The notes: generated from the sequence alone by a model not told the origin. 64,000 bases of DNA from Chrysogorgia sp. JL179-B06 (GCA_035772405.1 JAYKKM010000048.1:2903501-2967500), one strand, 5' to 3'; shown: positions 22,531-33,109, numbered from the stretch's first letter. Made by a program: numbers and translations.

Positions 22531-22598
22531 AGCCTGCGTGCAGACTCCACCTGATAATGAAATTTAATTTCATCAGGTTGAGTCTGCACGCAGGCTAG
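22531..22598. repeat. 68-bp palindromic MITE (AGCCTGCGTGCAGAC family)
   Basis: AGCCTGCGTGCAGACTC and its complement bound an almost perfect hairpin. The LINE 3' UTR flanks give TTTTTACT on both sides (22523-22530 and 22599-22606), compatible with an 8-bp hAT-type target duplication. A second family member is at 32361-32418. Confidence 0.75.
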
Positions 22599-22606
22599 TT
22601 TTTACT

Positions 22607-22915
22607 GGTTCTTATTTCTAGTAAAACACTGGAAGGTCTTGTATTCACATAAATTGAACATTAACATCCCAATTGTATTTCATATTGCCAAACAATAATT
22701 TACCTGCCCTTAGAACATGCTTTCTACTACAGCTAAAGTACAAAAGTTAAGGTTTTTTAAGAACCAGTCTCATTTGTCAGCCTGAAGTGGTTCTTGTATT
22801 TTGGGTGCTTGTATAATTGGTGGCTGATGGTTCTTAATCCACTGGTTCTTTTATGCGGGTTTTGGCATGTACGAACTATAGTACACAACGTAGCCTTCGT
22901 TCTGCCATCTATGTC
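22607..22915. other. no recognisable feature
   Basis: Sequence between two repeats. Nothing is supported. Confidence 0.45.
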
Positions 22916-23080
22916 TATGACCTTGGTAGCTCAATGGTTAGAGCGTCTAACCGGAGATCATGAAGGTTGCGGGTTCGATTCCCGTCTGGGGCTCAGAAAC
23001 ATTTTCTGAGTTTGCGTTAAAGCATGAGTCGGTAAACAATTTACCATATTAAAATAACCAAGCTGTAAGTCACCTGAAAT
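22916..23080 (+). repeat. tRNA-derived SINE
   Basis: The head CTTGGTAGCTCAATGGTTAG (A box) and GGGTTCGATTCCCG (B box) is followed by a body with CATTTTCTGAGTTTGCGTTA and AACAATTTACCATATTA. It is the best-preserved family member in the window. Relatives are at 24595, 24843, 35495 and 48484. RNA polymerase III promoter boxes are intact by eye. Confidence 0.8.
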
Positions 23081-23480
23081 ATATGTCTGAGAATAGTTTC
23101 AGAAACCAAAAATGAGACTGGATTTTCCGTTAGTTTTGCTCAAAATAATATATTTTCTAAACCATATACTATTAGTACTTTAATATGCGATAGATAAAAT
23201 ACGAGCGGCCGATATTTCTGTATCGATCTTTATCGATCTCAGTTGCATGAGCCGAAGGCGAGCGTTTATCAGATAAAGATCGGACGCGAATATTTTATAC
23301 GGCTTATCAAATGAATACACATAAATTTTCATGTTTATCTACTATCTTGAAGATACAAGCTGTTTTAGCTGAGGAAATAGAAGGAGAATTAATTATTAAC
23401 TGTTGTTCATACAAACTTCGTTGATTGCCATTTTCTCCAAAACTGTTGGAAGCAGAATTACACTATAAAAGCCTTCATTC
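23081..23480. other. no recognisable gene
   Basis: Contains a short imperfect inverted pair around TATCGATCTTTATCGATCTC and GATAAAGATCGGACGCG near 23218-23290. Otherwise nothing is recognised. Confidence 0.45.
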
Positions 23481-23489
23481 ATTTGTTGC

Positions 23490-23723
23490 TAGACTTGCTC
23501 CAAGTCCACCTCTTGGTGTTTCGAGACGGGTTTGTTTCAAGACGGGTTTATGTTTTGGTTTCAACAACAAATTGTTGTATGCGGCGGGCGAGAGAAAACG
23601 GGCGAGCGAGCGAGCGAAAACCCGCTGGCGGAAAACCCGAATAAACATAGATCCGTCTCGAAACCGAACCCGTCTCAAACAAACCCGTCTCGAAACACCA
23701 AGAGGCAGACTTGGAGCAGTCTA
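23490..23723. mobile_element. 234-bp MITE with 9-bp target duplication (Mutator-like)
   Basis: ATTTGTTGC at 23481-23489 is repeated exactly at 23724-23732. The element begins TAGACTTGCTCCAAGTC, ends GACTTGGAGCAGTCTA, and its long arms both contain the run TTGGTGTTTCGAGACGGG. The interior is GC-rich (CGAGCGAGCGAGCG). A perfect 9-bp duplication is typical of Mutator-like elements. Open frames of 67-99 codons through it are by-products. Confidence 0.8.
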
Positions 23724-23984
23724 ATTTGTTGCCTAGTCTGTAACTCTAATTGTCAGAATAAGGTTACTAATTATGTATAGTTTTTGACTAGACAACCATC
23801 TGGAAACGAATATAGATCATTGATGATATAGATCATTCTGTTGCTTTACAATGCATGCCTTGGGCTGGGAACCACTTAAGATGGTGAGAAAAAGGGCAAA
23901 AGCAAAGATGATGTATAACTGAAATTTTAAATAAAATGGATCCTGCATGAGTCACTCACTAATATTTTTACTTATAAAAGTGAG

Positions 23985-24365
23985 ATGACAAACTATCACC
24001 TTCGGGACATTTCAAGTAGTCTTTGTTTACCACAACCGCGTACTAATAATATGAAAAATAGTTTCATGTACGACGGTGCTCACTATATATGGAACTCTAT
24101 TCCAAACGAAATTAGGGAGAGCAAATCCCTTTCATGTTTTCAAAAGAAAATTGCTACTCACATTTTTTAGTAAAAACATATAAAACCAAAAAACCCTGTA
24201 AATAGATTACTTACTCATAAATTATGTTACTTATTTGACACTATATCTCATATTTTGTAAATAGCTTTAATAATATTATACTTCTGTACAGTCTTTTTTA
24301 CACGCCCCTTGAGGAAATCAGCTTCGGTTGACACCAGCGTGGTTAAATAAAGTTTTTATCATCAT
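23985..24365 (+). mobile_element. LINE 3' fragment
   Basis: The frame includes DGAHYIWNSIPNEIRESKSL, the conserved 'GAxxWNSLPxEIRxSxSLxxFK' end of CR1/L2-type reverse transcriptases, then a stop. The 3' end reads GGTTAAATAAAGTTTTTATC followed by ATCAT, a short ATC-type microsatellite tail. It is strongly 5'-truncated. Confidence 0.7.
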
Positions 24366-24594
24366 AGTTTTTCAGATTTTCACATTTATGTATTGGATTA
24401 TATAAAAAACAGTGAAGTATTCTGCTAGAGCATGTTGTAAGCATTAAAAGTGATATATTGGTCGTTGGATTATTCGAAAAAGCCTTCAACTATTCAACAC
24501 TTGATGTCAACCCTCGGCCACGACTACAATTTTTTCAAAATTTCTACAATTTGTCATGTTATATCCTAAAAAGCGCGTCTCGATTAACTCAAAG
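24366..24594. other. no recognisable feature
   Basis: AT-rich spacer between a LINE fragment and a SINE. Confidence 0.4.
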
Positions 24595-24775
24595 ATTATC
24601 TACACCAGAATATATTGAATGTGACTTGCAGCTTGGTTATTTTAATATCATGGTAAATTGTTTGCTACTCAAGCATTTAACGCAAACTCTGAGAAAATGT
24701 TTCTCGGAGCCCCAGACGGGAATCGAACTCGCAACCTTCATGATCTCCGGTTAGATGCTCTAACGAAGGCTACGT
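24595..24775 (-). repeat. tRNA-derived SINE (minus copy)
   Basis: This is the reverse complement of the 22916 family. The B-box complement GGGAATCGAACTCGC and the body run TAACGCAAACTCTGAGAAAA are clear. The 5' head is slightly deleted. Confidence 0.75.
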
Positions 24776-24842
24776 TGTGTGCTAGTTCGTACGTGCGACA
24801 TACGTACTGCTAATTCAGCAGTCTCGATATGTCTGTATATCT

Positions 24843-24980
24843 TATCAGAATATATTGAATGTGACTTGCAGCTTGGTTATTGAAGGTTGCGGGTTCGATT
24901 CCCGACGTCTGGGGCTCAGAAACATTTTCTGAGTTTGCGTTAAAAGCTTGAGTAGCGAACAATTTACCATATTATGAACT
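24843..24980 (+). repeat. chimeric SINE fragment
   Basis: About 40 bases equal to the tail of the minus-strand copy (AGAATATATTGAATGTGACT, then TGCAGCTTGGTTATT) are joined directly to a plus-strand body starting GAAGGTTGCGGGTTCGATTC. The A-box half of the head is missing. The junction joins the two strands of one family in a few bases. Confidence 0.65.
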
Positions 24981-25740
24981 ACACCTTCGCTAAACGTTCG
25001 TAGATATAACAATGAAAGAAATACGATTTCATACATTGCTAGCCTAGCCTACAACCTATATGCTTTGAATAAACTTATAATTTCCAAATATGTTTGCCCC
25101 ATTCCGCAGTATATCGTGACAACTTAGCGCGAAACTATCTTCTAGTTCAGCCCCGTTCTTTAGTTATAGCCTTATTATCTCTGTACTTAAAGATACGAGC
25201 CCAGCTTAAAATCTTCAAATGTAAAACCATGACAATAAAAAATTCGAATATATTTACTAACGTTTCGTTGCACCCAGCAACATCTTCATCAACATCCATG
25301 TAACTTAAATGTGAGCAGACACATGTACGCATTACGTACCTATTTTTTATCTTATTGATTACCCATACTGATTTACATAATGTTTTTTTATTTCATAATC
25401 CAGGGCCTCTAGTTTTACAATTTAGATTTATAAATCATCTCGCTAATCAGTAGTCTATTAGTATAGAATTGCAAATACAGCATGAGATTTTAGATACAAT
25501 ATTACAAAGAAACACGCTAAAACAATGATTAGATAAAATATTGATAACTATTTTACAGATAATGTATTAGAAATGTGTTGAAAACAATTATGGAAACACA
25601 CCGCAATGGTTTAAGGGAACAGATTCCTGCTGTCTACATCCATTTTGTGGTACTTTTTGCGAAGACCCCGCAGTCAGAGTTAGGACCCAACGTAATTTAC
25701 GATATTGAAAAACATGTTGATCACGACTCAGCCTCTTAAC
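24981..25740. other. no recognisable gene; one hairpin motif
   Basis: A minus-strand hairpin at about 25262-25290 reads GATGAAGA, TGTTGC...GCAAC, GAAACG. It resembles the hammerhead-like motifs but lacks the CTGATGA box. Otherwise unremarkable. Confidence 0.45.
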
Positions 25741-27782
25741 GCCCCCGCGTTCCATTGACGTCACGGACCACTTGTGCCACTTAACGCGACAATGGAGATT
25801 TGGTTTTGGTAGTGACCTCTTGGCGAGCTTCCCTATTCAATGTAAACCTCGCTGACTACTGCAGCTGATGCGATGCATTCCGCAATTTCCGACTTGTCAG
25901 TTTGTGGTTGGCAAGGCTCCACGACGGCTCGCATCGCCAGTTCCCTGCGTTCCAATTTCGCTGCCATCACGCGAGATCTGCTGCGCAGCGGCGGAGAATT
26001 TCGTTCGCACGACTGACTGCGAGTCTCATGTCTGACCGTTCGTGCCACAGTCTGGTTTGTCTCGCCGTAACTACGACTTGTCGCTTTTCGCGGCACATTG
26101 TCTCAGCACAAGCGAGGTCAAAGGCTCATGTTAATTTATCGACAGCTAGATAATACCCCCGTGGTTGTGTTTGTTATCGCGATTCTGACAGCTGTTGTTG
26201 CACCTTCTCAAATGGGCTCGTCGTCTCGCACGAACCACTTCCCGTATACGGTGAAATCGCAAAAAAACGGAGAGCCGGAGTCTGAAACAACGAATGTCCG
26301 GCCGTCTGTCTCGGCAGCTGCTGAACGTCGAGTCTAGCGGCGGTGAATAAGTCGCGTAGTGAAATTTTAAAATATTTCCTGGCTCAGCTGGGTGCCGCGA
26401 AGCGAAGCGTCATTGTGTTCGTGCGAAGAAGAAGCGATCCCGCGTGTTTGTGAACGCAAGACCAAAGAGGCGAGCTTTATACGAAAGACGGTGACACCGT
26501 TTTCAACAACATAAATCATAGTATATTTCTAACCGCTGTAGCAAAACATTATACACCGCAAATTTTCAGACGGGTATTTGTGCTCGACAATTTTCATAGT
26601 GAATCGATTTACTGTGCAATTATATAGTGTTACACTTAATAGTGTTAAGGTAAACTAAAACTTTCTAGCGATTGAGTCGTCGCCCACACAGCATAGAAAT
26701 GCTCCAAGAAACGTCCTTACGTCCTGTTCAGAACGAGGGCTTCGTTGATATTATTATTGTTGGGGCTGATAATTAAATTTAGGTTTTCTTTGGCGTGTCA
26801 CGTTGCGTTTTCGTATTAAGACGCCTAATAATAACCTCGCCGTGTACACACGCACACCTTCGCACACGCACACCTAGTGACGCACACAACACGCGTAGAA
26901 CATCCTACTCGGTGTAAACAAACTCCTCGATTTGCTTCGACTTTCGATTGGCATCCACATCGTGACAAAAGCCAGCTGCGGATTGTTTTTCCCTTCGATA
27001 ATTGAACAACATTTATTATCATCTCCGGGGAAAAACACGCACGCGAGCGTTCTTCACCGGAGCAATGGCAGCCGCTGGCGTCAGAACCAATTCACTTTCT
27101 GTGGAAGCACCACTGTCACGGAGAAACGCACCTACACATCCGAGACGCACAGAGCCGATACTAAGACTTTAAAAAAACCTTGAGCTGTTTAGGAGCGCTG
27201 ACGTCTAGACTAGTCATTTAGAATATGGTCTAGACGCGTCTCGCTCTTCGTCTTCCCAGCGAAAACCCGTCGCTCTATTCGTACATGCAATCGCGAACAC
27301 GATCTCGCTGAAGAGCGATGTTCGAAGTGTCGCGAGACGGTGTAACATAGAGCGAATTTCCCACCGTGTTTGTTCCCGTCGCCGAAAGATCGAGTGAAGA
27401 ATTCGCCAAGTAGCCATCATCACATGTGATCGCGCGGCGATGACAATTCCCCTCCAGGACAATGCACATTAATAATTAAAAACACATTTGTAAGATGCCT
27501 GTTCACCGGTCGCTCCAAGTCACGCGAACTCGAACGGGGTCTGTTTGGCCGTCGAACGCACGAACACGACGTTCTTACGATCGGTAGGGTTGTTTAGAGA
27601 CGGTTCTGGGGTTCCAAGTCTAGCCAGAGCCGTGCGGTTTCGGTTTTACGCTAAAAATCCACCGATAGAAATACACATCGCCAAGGTCGAGGTCAAGTGC
27701 GCTTTGCCCACGCACGCGTAGAGCGGGTGGTCGAGTTGACTATTTGCCACAGACAAACCACGACTATCTAATCATATTTTAG
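25741..27782 (+). promoter_or_regulatory. CpG-rich 5' region of the Ski/Sno gene
   Basis: GC and CpG content rise sharply compared with flanking DNA, and the rise continues into the coding exon. This is typical of an unmethylated promoter island in an otherwise methylated invertebrate genome. It ends in a good splice acceptor (CTAATCATATTTTAG at 27768-27782), implying an upstream non-coding first exon. I could not place that exon's donor or a TATA box. Open frames of up to about 100 codons here have no domains. Confidence 0.5.
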
Positions 27783-27824
27783 GTGGCGGTTGTCGAGACA
27801 AGTTTTGTCTGCGAGTGGTGGTCA

Positions 27825-30062
27825 ATGGAAAAGCAGTCGAGGAGGCCGGATAGGTCCCTCATCCAGGTTATACTACAGAAGTACCGAGACTGTTCGGTGG
27901 ACTCGATCACTGGTCCGACGGGAATACGTAAATTCGAGCCAAACCGTCGCTATCGAACATGGCCCAGCACCGTGGCAGACAGTATACCGGTGAAGTCCAA
28001 ACAAGAAGATGTTACGTCTAGCAAAGAGCAGCAGCGAGACGGGCCGCCGTCGTTCGCGGCGATTGCCTGCTCGACGAGATTTCCCGCGTCTGGTGGGGTT
28101 GCAGCGTCGTTGAAGAAACCGAGTAAGGTGAAGCAAACGCTGCTGGATGGCATACCCATCGCCTGTTTCAACATCGGTGGCGAGAAACGGCTGTGCTTTG
28201 GCCAATTGCTCGCCGAAGTCCTGAAGGAGTTTTCTCCGAGCGAAATAAACACCTCGCGAGACCACTTGAAGATCTATTGTCCGCCATGCGACGAACAACA
28301 ACTCGAGTCGCTGAAGCTCTCCGAGATTGTGCCGTGGTCGGAGTCTTCGTGTTTGTTGATCACGAAGAGCGACGCGTACCGGTTGTGTAGCGATCTGTTG
28401 TGGAACCGAGCGCCACAAAGACAGGAGAAGAAGTACGCACCGCCGTCTATAGACGTCTACCACGAATGCTTCGGCGGCTGCAAGGGCATCTTCGAGCCCG
28501 AAATCTACCAAGAACCGCACGCGAAGTGCGTTACCTGTCTGGAATGCCTTCGCCTGTTCTCGCCACGAAAGTTCGTCACTCACAGCCATTCGAAGACCGA
28601 GATCCAAACGTGCCACTGGGGAATGGACAGCTCGAAATGGCGCCTCTACTTGCTCTTGCCCGACGACAGGGCGGACGACGAGGTGACGAAGAAGCTCTGG
28701 AAAGACGTGCAGAAACGATTCGCCGGAACACCTCTGAGAAAACGTAAGCGATCAAACTCGGAAGGCGAGAGTCTTCCCGACAGTGATTCCGGCGACACCA
28801 GCCACTCGAAGCGTCGAGTCGAGACGAAAGTCTTGTCTTACGGCTCTAGTTCTCGTTCAGGAACGCCGTCGAGTTCCATGAGCTCGCCCAGAGAGAATAC
28901 AAACGAACTACACGGCAATAACAACCGACGATCCGCTTTTCGACCGTGGTCACCCTTAGAAGAAAAACCTCGCGTAGACAGCGCCTCTACGCCTACGGGA
29001 AGCGAGACAAGCGCCGTGGCGAACGGTGCTGGTCATTTGAACAGCCGATTTTTTCATCCACCGCCTCCACTGCCGTTTCTCGCTCGCGGTTGTTCTTGTT
29101 CGGTGTCGTACAACCCGTTGAACGGAGCGGTAAATTTCGCACATCCTTCGCTCGGCAAAGCTGTGAAAACGGAATATCCGAGCGTCATTTGTACTCAGGG
29201 TATGCCGTCAAACACCACGAACGGTCGAATCGAAGCGACACAGCAGCAACGCGATGCAGGTATACCACAACAACAACGGGATGAACAACAACAGACGAGC
29301 GCGGGCGAGACGAACTCGACGACTGGCGAAAAGGCCGCGGCGGAGCAGAACTTCGCGTCGCCCGAGCGCGTGAAGCAAGTGTTGTACAAGTACTGCCACA
29401 AAGGCCACTTGCCATCCGTGGACGAACTCAGTTTCGCGTTAGCGAAGGAGCTTCGCGAGTGGAGTCGCGGTCAGGAGCGAGTTTTGGGCGAAGTGAACGA
29501 GAAAGGCGAGAAAATACGCGAGGAAATGAACTGTTTACGTCACGAGAACGAGTCAAAACTCGAGGAAGCTTGCGCCGAGGTGAAGTGTTGCCAAGAGAGA
29601 CTGGAGCTGTTGACGAGAAAACGCGAAGAGGACCTAAAGGAGTTTACGAAGACGCGCGAAGCTCTGCAACGCCAGGTCGAGAACCTCCAGGAGCAGCGTT
29701 CGTCCGAGTCGGAAACGGTGAAGAAACTGATGAGTCAACTCGGCGAACGCGAGACGCGGTGTCGGCTGCTCGAGAAAGAATTGGACTACATACGGTCGTG
29801 GTATATTGGCTCTCAGCGACGCGGCTTCCCAGCGTTTCAACCCGTCGCTGTTTACGGAGCGCCGAACTTACGAGATCTCTACTGTACGCAGAGCGCTGTT
29901 ATTCAAGAGATCCCGATTTACTCGCGAAACGGCGAAAGCCCTGCTTTCGGAATTCGCGTTAAAGGCGGCGATGAGAGCGATCGAGATCGAGAGACGAGCG
30001 CCGAGCCGAATACGAACAAACAACCGAGTCCCGGCGAAAAAAAAGAACAATCAGACAGCTGA
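27825..30062 (+). CDS. SKI-like: Ski/Sno family transcriptional co-regulator
   Basis: Encodes about 745 residues from the ATG at 27825, the first ATG after a probable splice acceptor at 27782. Residues ~104-192 form the Ski/Sno/Dac homology domain (ACFNIGGEKRLCFGQLL...). Residues ~212-280 form the SAND-like SMAD4-binding domain, with VYHECFGGCKGIFEPEIY, a CVTCLEC zinc-ligand pair, THSH and TCHWGMDSSKWRLYLLL. A low-complexity Ser/Pro/Gln linker follows, then a coiled coil at ~534-659 (ELREWSRGQERVLGEVNEKG onward). Vertebrate Ski and SnoN use these parts to bind SMADs, N-CoR and each other and to repress TGF-beta targets in the nucleus. Oddities: the classic CLPQ motif of the homology domain is CFGQ here, no clear N-terminal R-SMAD-binding motif is seen, and the whole coding region is one exon. 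I cannot separate Ski from SnoN, since it probably predates that split. Confidence 0.93.
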   Translation: MEKQSRRPDRSLIQVILQKYRDCSVDSITGPTGIRKFEPNRRYRTWPSTVADSIPVKSKQEDVTSSKEQQRDGPPSFAAIACSTRFPASGGVAASLKKPSKVKQTLLDGIPIACFNIGGEKRLCFGQLLAEVLKEFSPSEINTSRDHLKIYCPPCDEQQLESLKLSEIVPWSESSCLLITKSDAYRLCSDLLWNRAPQRQEKKYAPPSIDVYHECFGGCKGIFEPEIYQEPHAKCVTCLECLRLFSPRKFVTHSHSKTEIQTCHWGMDSSKWRLYLLLPDDRADDEVTKKLWKDVQKRFAGTPLRKRKRSNSEGESLPDSDSGDTSHSKRRVETKVLSYGSSSRSGTPSSSMSSPRENTNELHGNNNRRSAFRPWSPLEEKPRVDSASTPTGSETSAVANGAGHLNSRFFHPPPPLPFLARGCSCSVSYNPLNGAVNFAHPSLGKAVKTEYPSVICTQGMPSNTTNGRIEATQQQRDAGIPQQQRDEQQQTSAGETNSTTGEKAAAEQNFASPERVKQVLYKYCHKGHLPSVDELSFALAKELREWSRGQERVLGEVNEKGEKIREEMNCLRHENESKLEEACAEVKCCQERLELLTRKREEDLKEFTKTREALQRQVENLQEQRSSESETVKKLMSQLGERETRCRLLEKELDYIRSWYIGSQRRGFPAFQPVAVYGAPNLRDLYCTQSAVIQEIPIYSRNGESPAFGIRVKGGDESDRDRETSAEPNTNKQPSPGEKKEQSDS

Positions 30063-30660
30063 AACACTAAAAGCGCTTTGGACGTGTGTCACCTGAAAAG
30101 CGGCGCGTAAATTCGGAGAGGTTTTACACGCCAACAGCGGTTTCCAACCGTTTGTCTACGCGAACTAGAGCGAACGAGGCTTTGACGCGTCTGAGCCACG
30201 AACGAAATCGGTTGTGTCGCATCGCAGTATGCCAGTGGCACACAGCGCACTCCCGTGCGATTGTATATTCGAAAATCTGGAGATTCATTCGAGATACTTA
30301 TCGCTTGTGTACTTCGTGAGTTAACTGGTTGTTTTATTTCAACCGTCGAACAAAAAGACCCTAGTCATTCGAGCTTTGTATATACTCATCCGAGTGAATA
30401 TATAATGCCATTGCTCGACTCCGGAACTCGCTTCGAAAGCTTTTGACACATTTGTAAATATTTGTATAGTAATGCTTTGGACAACATGAACTGTTGACGA
30501 GATGTGTGTCGAACAGCGAAAACATTGCGAAGCGAGAATGTCCGAACGAATTCGCGGTCGCAAAGACCCGTGGAATTGTAACATATATTCGCGTATCGAG
30601 GAAATATTAAGTGTAGTAATAAACTCGCGTTGTAAAATAAGAAGCTCTGTGTGAAATCCT
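30063..30660 (+). other. 3' UTR of the Ski/Sno gene
   Basis: Moderately GC-rich sequence after the stop codon. An AATAAA signal at 30618-30623 is a plausible polyadenylation signal about 550 bases past the stop, just before composition returns to AT-rich. Confidence 0.5.
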
Positions 30661-30671
30661 GACAATCATAC

Positions 30672-30702
<31 letters not shown>

Positions 30703-30745
30703 CTATGTATATACATATATATATATATATTTTTTTATATATCTA
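30672..30745. repeat. AT-dinucleotide microsatellite
   Basis: Runs of (AT)n interrupted by ACACATACTATG and a T run mark the downstream edge of the Ski locus. Confidence 0.85.
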
Positions 30746-30891
30746 TCATTGGTTTTATTTTATCTCCTTTCGCAAACCCTGAGTGGCGATCGCGACATTT
30801 TGGTCGCAACCTTTCGTGCGGCAAAGACCGTACACTGTGGCCGTATAAAAATAGCTTCAGCCGTTTCTAAAGATAAGATAAACCTTACACC

Positions 30892-31248
30892 ATGAAACCG
30901 GAATTTCCTGAAAAGATCTCGAGATTACCGCCCAGGTATTTCGATGGAGACGAGAATGAACTTGTGGTCGGCGAGCGTGAACCGAGTCGTTTAATAAAAG
31001 ATTACGGCAAATGTATACAGTACAACAGTCCCAGAATGTGTACAGTATTCGGTATGGCAGCCCCGTATTTGGGGCATTTTTTTGAAAGTGCTGACGAACT
31101 AGAATGTATAGTCTTTCGGTTTCGTTTTTGTATTAAGACGAGAATTCGCGCATCAAAACCGCGAATTTTGTCGCGAGGTCTTACTGCGCGACCGCAGGGA
31201 GAGATAAAATATGCGCGTTCTATATTAGACACAGTTGTGGCTTTTTGA
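30892..31248 (+). CDS. hypothetical 118-residue open frame
   Basis: Starts at an ATG 40 bases after a TATA-like GTATAAAAATAG. The predicted product begins MKPEFPEKISRLPPRYFDGD and has no signal peptide, membrane segment or domain I recognise. It may be a real small gene, an exon, or chance in CpG-rich flanking DNA. Nothing conserved supports it. Confidence 0.25.
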   Translation: MKPEFPEKISRLPPRYFDGDENELVVGEREPSRLIKDYGKCIQYNSPRMCTVFGMAAPYLGHFFESADELECIVFRFRFCIKTRIRASKPRILSRGLTARPQGEIKYARSILDTVVAF

Positions 31249-32360
31249 CAGCAACCGGGGTCATTTGTGGATTAAAAATAGACACACGTTGCTCTTGAGT
31301 CTTGAGCGGTCAAGATTACAGTCGCCAGAAACAACTCGCGTACATTCGTTTGACGTAACCTCCTGGCTCCGAAGTGTCTCGCTCTGTGACAGGCTTTTAG
31401 GTCGACCGACGACGTTTACCGAATCCAGCTGGTATTATTGTTGCTTATCTACACCACGTCGTACTTCAGAATAGCAATATAGTCGTTCAAGTTGAGGTTG
31501 GAGTTCGAATTTCGCTTGCCCCCGGTGGCTTAGAATGATTTTGGATTCGTGTTTGAACCTTTGATGTGATTCCAGTTACGATTCGACTCTCGATTTATGG
31601 ATTTATGAACCACCAAAATAAAAACGAGTTATGGCAGCATAAAAAAACGTCACTTTAGTGTTAGGGTTTGTAGTGAGATTACTATTAGGATTAGTTTTCG
31701 GGTAAGTATTTTGGTTAGCATTTGGCTTTGTTTCTACTCATGTTTATATATATTATACAAACGCTGTGAACGGCCAAACACTCAAACAGCCCTTGTCCGG
31801 CTGCGAACAGGCATCGTTTAAGAAGCCATCGATGCTAAAAATTAAAAGATAAGTCACGGAAAGGACAACTCGAATGCGAATTGAAACTGAAGAAACTTTT
31901 GTCAAATCCCAACGCGAAGTCTGACACGGGTTTATTATTGCTATAGTTCTCTCCACTGAGTCACACAACAAAAGCCCTGCTTTGTTTGTATGCTCAGTAA
32001 GCTCTTCCGGTCAGCTGAATATGGATTTCCGCAAGTCATTTTAGGCTTAGACATTCGTTTGTTTACCGTTCACTGTTTTATTTTCGTCTTTGTTCTCGAC
32101 TCTTCTCGCACATTATTACTGAATCGGAACTGCCTTGGTATACACTGGTGGCACAATGGGTGGGCGGAGGACCGTGCAGAGCAGGAAGAAGGGGAGGAGG
32201 CCAAGAAGGGTGGAGTAGAAGTTTGAGGTTGGTTGTCTTCGTCGAATCATAGTCTTGGGAAAGATTGTTGTTGTTGGTGAGACTGATGTTTTTGATAGCC
32301 TCAGCGGCGGTCATCTTCAGAGTCAAGTAAAAAATGTTAGTCAAGTTTGTTAGTTGTATA
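31249..32360. other. no recognisable gene
   Basis: Intergenic sequence. Small open frames of 65-88 codons are unrelated to known families. No clear repeat is seen. Confidence 0.5.
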
Positions 32361-32418
32361 TTAGCCTGCGTGCAGACTCCACAATTTCATTATCAGGTGG
32401 AGTCTGCACGCAGGCTAA
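32361..32418. repeat. 58-bp palindromic MITE (AGCCTGCGTGCAGAC family)
   Basis: TTAGCCTGCGTGCAGACTCC and its complement enclose AATTTCATTATC. It is the second member of the family at 22531-22598. No obvious target duplication is present. Confidence 0.7.
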
Positions 32419-33105
32419 TTCCCTACACGTCTCCACGTACTATTCCGCTCACGTGAAGAGGATTAACCTAAAAATCTGGGGTCAGGGGAATGCTCCCTGG
32501 GACGAAGGTCCTATTTCGGAAGTACACCAACTTCGTGTTTCTTATTCGTAATCATATTATTTTGTATGTCGAAGTTTGATACCCGCTTTTTATTATTTGA
32601 TATCCACTCTGTCACGAATGACCTTCGAACGTTCACGTCTCCACACTATTTCGGCAGATGTTTTTTGTGTTTCATTATCCCACGCACTCATCCCCTCGCG
32701 AGTGAGGTCACGCGAGGCCAGGCAATGAGGTGAAGCCTAAAACGGATGACTCAAAAGGAGTCTAATCCTAATCTTAATCATAATCCTAACCTTGATCCTA
32801 ACCTTAAACCTAACCGTAGCTAACCATCATATACAGCACCGTTTTATTCGTCAAATCTGATCTCACCATCACTATCGATCGCCGGCAGCCAATACCTACA
32901 ACAAATGTGCACTCACACCCCAACCCCATCAAAAATACCTCCTGAAGAAGAGTGTTAAGTCGAAAAGCGTCGAGCGTTGCCGAATATACGAACAACCACA
33001 CTATCTACACGCGTTTCCATTCACACATTTAGTGAGGTTAACCAAGGTGTTAATAGCTAGGTGCGCAGAAGGACGGTGTAAGGTATGGCTAAATGCATGG
33101 CTAAA
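32419..33105. other. intergenic; degenerate CCTAA-like tract
   Basis: Between 32758 and 32825 the sequence repeats variants of AATCCTAACCTT, loosely like the complement of a telomeric TTAGGG array but too irregular for a true interstitial telomere. A CTGAAGAAG...GTCGAAAAGCG hairpin-like motif lies at about 32942-32968. Confidence 0.45.
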
Positions 33106-33109
33106 AGAC

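Noticed and set aside
23425..23780. Open frames of 67-99 codons on both strands
   Set aside because: They run through the arms of the 234-bp MITE and start or end at its borders.
27873..28616. 247-codon minus-strand open frame
   Set aside because: It lies exactly opposite the Ski/Sno domains, in GC-rich DNA where antisense frames stay open by chance. The plus strand has conserved motifs.
32758..32825. Interstitial telomeric repeat
   Set aside because: The CCTAA-like words are irregular in length and sequence. No run of perfect hexamers exists.
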